Shown here: in pieces, positions 61,760-64,000 of the stretch
Numbering within the stretch: the first letter of the stretch is position 1
Layout: each line of letters starts with the position of its first letter
Source of the DNA: Bradyrhizobium arachidis
Lineage (GTDB): Bacteria > Pseudomonadota > Alphaproteobacteria > Rhizobiales > Xanthobacteraceae
DNA length: 64,000 bases
Assembly: GCF_015291705.1 (NCBI RefSeq)
Contig: NZ_CP030050.1
Coordinates: 6,696,001-6,760,000 of the forward strand
Direction: 5' to 3'
The notes under the pieces: model-generated
Seen by the model: the letters and a program-made list of their open reading frames with translations, nothing else
What the model was told of the DNA's origin: nothing
The model's database searches: none
Position numbers and translations under genes: made by a program

Positions 61760-63384
61760 CTTTGGGCCTCGAGCACAAACTTCCCCGGCGCAGCCGTGAC
61801 ACGGTCAAGCAGCAGCTCGATCTTCACCAGGACGTGGGCGATGCGATCGAGCACATGTTGCAGATTGCGTTGCGCCTGTGCGGGATCCGCCGACCAGGCT
61901 TCGGTGACGAGCCGCGCGCCGACGCAAAGCCGCAATGCGGCCTGCGGCGCCTCGCCCTGCCGCTCGAGCCGGACCGGCTGGCCGACCAGGCAGCGTTGTG
62001 CGGCGACCTGCCGGTCCGCCGCGCTGCCGCTGAGCTCCTCGTTCATGTCGCGGGCGAGCGCCCGATGAACGGCGCTGGTCTCGGCGAACGAGACAGGTTT
62101 GCCGTCGCGCAGCAGCATGAACGGAAGGATCGTGGCGCGGGCGAATTCCTCGTCATCTGCACCGATGTTCTCGGTCGCTGCTGGAATGGAACGCAGCGAC
62201 GGCGACAGCGCGATCATGCTGTCGATGCCGGCCGCAAGCTCGGCCAGCGCCCTGGCGCGGAAAGCGCCAGGCACTGCGTAGTACCTGCCGATCTCCGCGA
62301 GCGCGGCTTCCCACCGCAGCCACTGACCGAAATTCGGCCGGCGCTCGAACCGCGAGCGCAGCACCGTCCAGGCCGTCGGCCAGTCGCCGCGGCCGGCATA
62401 ATCGAAAATGCCCGGCGCGATCGCGCCGATCCGGTCGATCGACCGCGACAGGCCTTTCGGCACCAGCAGCGCACCGCTGAAGGCAGGTCCGCCGAAGAAC
62501 TTCGAGCCGGTCATCAGCACCATGTATCCGCGGTCGAGATAGCAGCGCAGCCGGCGGCGGCCGAGCCGCGCCTGACAGGCATCGACGACCACCTGAACCT
62601 TGCGCGGCCAGCGCCGCGCGATCTCATCGAGGCAGGCAGCACTCGGCGCGCGCCAGCCGAGTTTTGACGAATCCATGATGTGCAGAAGAACGCAGCGGCC
62701 TTGCGCGAGGCTGGTCTCAATGGCACGCATCACCGCAGCATCCGTATCCGCGCGCATCGCGATGCCGGAGGCGGCATCCATCAGCGGAACCGCGATGCTG
62801 TCGGCGGAAAGACCCGCAACCGCGGCATCCTTGCGCACCGCAACGCCGCTCGCCGTCATCGAGCTGAAATGGTGTCCACGCGCGGTATGAACCGTGCCGC
62901 TGCCGGTCTGATCCGTGCCGACCACGATCGTCACCGGCGGCGCGCCGAGCACCGCGCTCGCCAGGAACAGCGCGTGAAGCTGGGAGTCCGTGCCGGAGGG
63001 CGAGAACACGACGTCGACCCTCGGCGAGAGCTGAAGGTGGCCGCGCAGCTCCTCGCGCATACCCTCGCAGCGCGCGTCGAAGGCGATCTCGACCTCGTCG
63101 AACAGGCACCTGTGCATCAGCTCCTCGCGCGCCAGCGCGGCGCGGTCATAGGCCGCTTGCGAGATGGTCGACGCGGTCGAGGACGCGAAATTCCAGATCT
63201 CTGGCTCGGGCGAGGCCGCACAGCCATAGGCGTTGACACGATCCCGGGGATCGAGCACCAGGCGCGGGTCTCCGCCGGAGACCAGCAGCGTGTCCAATGG
63301 CGTGAAGAGATCGCGCAAGAGGTAGCGCGAACCGCCGTCGGGCGCGCGTTCCGAAGCTGACGGACGGGATGCGCCGGTGCTCAT
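61753..63384 (-). CDS. PLP fold-type I enzyme, family unclear
   Basis: The 543-residue protein from ATG 63384 has fold-type I landmarks: VVFSPSGTDSQLHALFLASA (about 126-145, phosphate loop), VQVVVDACQARLGRRRLRCY (Asp near 268 for the pyridine N), and VLMTGSKFFGGPAFSGALLV (Schiff-base Lys near 295), all in the expected order. The C-terminal 200 residues are unlike common aminotransferases. An upstream in-frame extension to 63582 is Arg/Pro-rich and shadows the glycosyltransferase gene, so it is not used. It is the second gene of the operon. No known family is recognised. Confidence 0.75.
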   Translation of the reverse strand: MSTGASRPSASERAPDGGSRYLLRDLFTPLDTLLVSGGDPRLVLDPRDRVNAYGCAASPEPEIWNFASSTASTISQAAYDRAALAREELMHRCLFDEVEIAFDARCEGMREELRGHLQLSPRVDVVFSPSGTDSQLHALFLASAVLGAPPVTIVVGTDQTGSGTVHTARGHHFSSMTASGVAVRKDAAVAGLSADSIAVPLMDAASGIAMRADTDAAVMRAIETSLAQGRCVLLHIMDSSKLGWRAPSAACLDEIARRWPRKVQVVVDACQARLGRRRLRCYLDRGYMVLMTGSKFFGGPAFSGALLVPKGLSRSIDRIGAIAPGIFDYAGRGDWPTAWTVLRSRFERRPNFGQWLRWEAALAEIGRYYAVPGAFRARALAELAAGIDSMIALSPSLRSIPAATENIGADDEEFARATILPFMLLRDGKPVSFAETSAVHRALARDMNEELSGSAADRQVAAQRCLVGQPVRLERQGEAPQAALRLCVGARLVTEAWSADPAQAQRNLQHVLDRIAHVLVKIELLLDRVTAAPGKFVLEAQRC

Positions 63385-63394
63385 CCCGCAAGGC

Positions 63395-64000
63395 TCACGC
63401 CGCGTCGGCCGCCGCCGCCGCAGGCGCGGCTGCGAATTGCGAGGCGATGTCGCCGTGAAACACCGATGGCCCGACATGGTCGAGCGAGCTCTGGATGTCG
63501 GCCCAGATCTCGCCGCCGATGTCAGTCCAGCGCTTGCAGAAGGCGAAGTCCTCGGAGAGATACGTGCCGGTCGCAGGATCAATCATGCATTCGAACAGCG
63601 CGAACCGGTTCTGGCTCGCCGCCAGCGTGTCGTGCGAATGCTCGCGGAAGAACTGCAGATTCGCGTAGGCCGGATGGCGACACATCGCCTCCAGCACGTG
63701 GCGGCGGATCATCAGGAAACCGGTGCCGGCGTAGCGCACGCGGGTGAAACCGTTGACGACCACGATGCGGTCGGGGTCCTCGACCTCGAGCACGTAGTCG
63801 AGCGCGGCGGCCGGCAGATCGATGCGGCGGGCCTCGATCGCCCGCTTCGCCTTGTCCCAGTTCACCCGCTTGATCGGATAGCAGCCGGCGACGACGTCCG
63901 CCCCGCACTCGATCAGCCGGAACACCTGCTCCGGCCTGAAGCCGATGTCGGCGTCGATGAACAGGAAATGCGTCGCCTTGGGATCGTCCAGGAACATCGC
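63395..64000 (-). CDS. glycosyltransferase-like (GT2-type) protein, C-terminal part
   Basis: Minus-strand ORF open to the right edge; its true start is outside. The visible part (about 200 residues) includes THFLFIDADIGFRPEQVFRL, a DxD-type metal motif after a beta strand, and VAGCYPIKRVNWDKAKRAIE, VNGFTRVRYAGTGFLMIRRH, YLSEDFAFCKRWTDIGGEIW, the acceptor-loop order of GT-A enzymes. It ends with an Ala-rich tail. Ten bp lie between its stop and the PLP enzyme's start. It is likely the first visible gene of the operon; the sugar is unknown. Confidence 0.75.
   Translation of the reverse strand, partial: AMFLDDPKATHFLFIDADIGFRPEQVFRLIECGADVVAGCYPIKRVNWDKAKRAIEARRIDLPAAALDYVLEVEDPDRIVVVNGFTRVRYAGTGFLMIRRHVLEAMCRHPAYANLQFFREHSHDTLAASQNRFALFECMIDPATGTYLSEDFAFCKRWTDIGGEIWADIQSSLDHVGPSVFHGDIASQFAAAPAAAAADAA

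Noticed and set aside
63384..63582. In-frame extension of the PLP enzyme to 63582
   Set aside because: The extension is Arg/Pro/Ser-rich low complexity, and it overlaps the glycosyltransferase-like coding frame, which has clear family motifs.

Overview
The window is GC-rich alphaproteobacterial chromosome. Gene content, gene order and several dispersed intergenic repeats point to Bradyrhizobium or a very close relative. The flagellar genes, with long (about 746-residue) flagellins, FlaF/FlbT regulators, FliX and a neighbouring cckA, match the CtrA-controlled subpolar 'thick' flagellum of that genus rather than its lateral system. No rRNA, tRNA, CRISPR array, insertion sequence or prophage was seen.

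Layout. 1-25.3 kb is housekeeping and accessory: a PQQ dehydrogenase cut by the left edge, small secreted proteins, a split YeeE/YedE transporter, an XRE/MmyB regulator with an inverted repeat in front of it, a SET-domain methyltransferase, a histone-H1-like DUF6321 protein, a TetR regulator facing a carotenoid oxygenase and an IspZ/YciB membrane cluster, class I fumarase, a LuxR regulator flanked by an intact and a decayed copy of an ICMT-like methyltransferase, a GST, a lectin-like protein, a Tim44-domain protein and cckA.

25.4-42.1 kb is the first flagellar block: flgB-flgC-fliE-fliQ-fliR-flhB on the minus strand, fliO-fliP on the plus strand, fliL-fliM-DUF6468-motE-giant TPR protein on the minus strand, and flgF-flgG-flgA-flgH on the plus strand. 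42.3-46.9 kb is a non-flagellar insert: a hydratase, an SDR, two HxlR regulators and DksA. 46.9-58.9 kb is the second flagellar block: fliX, flgI-flgJ(rod domain)-flgN-like, a FlaG-like gene, flaF, three large flagellin genes each with its own terminator, and flbT. The window ends in a tight minus-strand operon (59.0-64.0 kb) encoding a GT2-like protein, a PLP fold-type I enzyme, an ATP-grasp ligase and a PLP decarboxylase. This looks like an uncharacterised small-molecule or protein-modification pathway next to the flagellins.

Regulation. The nonamer ATGGTTAAC (or its complement GTTAACCAT) and TTAA-N7-TTAA boxes recur in the flagellar intergenic regions and fit CtrA control, with the kinase gene cckA beside flhB. 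Separately, two paired-operator promoters of near-identical architecture at 9.7 and 11.5 kb suggest that the TetR at 8952-9683 controls the carotenoid-oxygenase and ispZ units.
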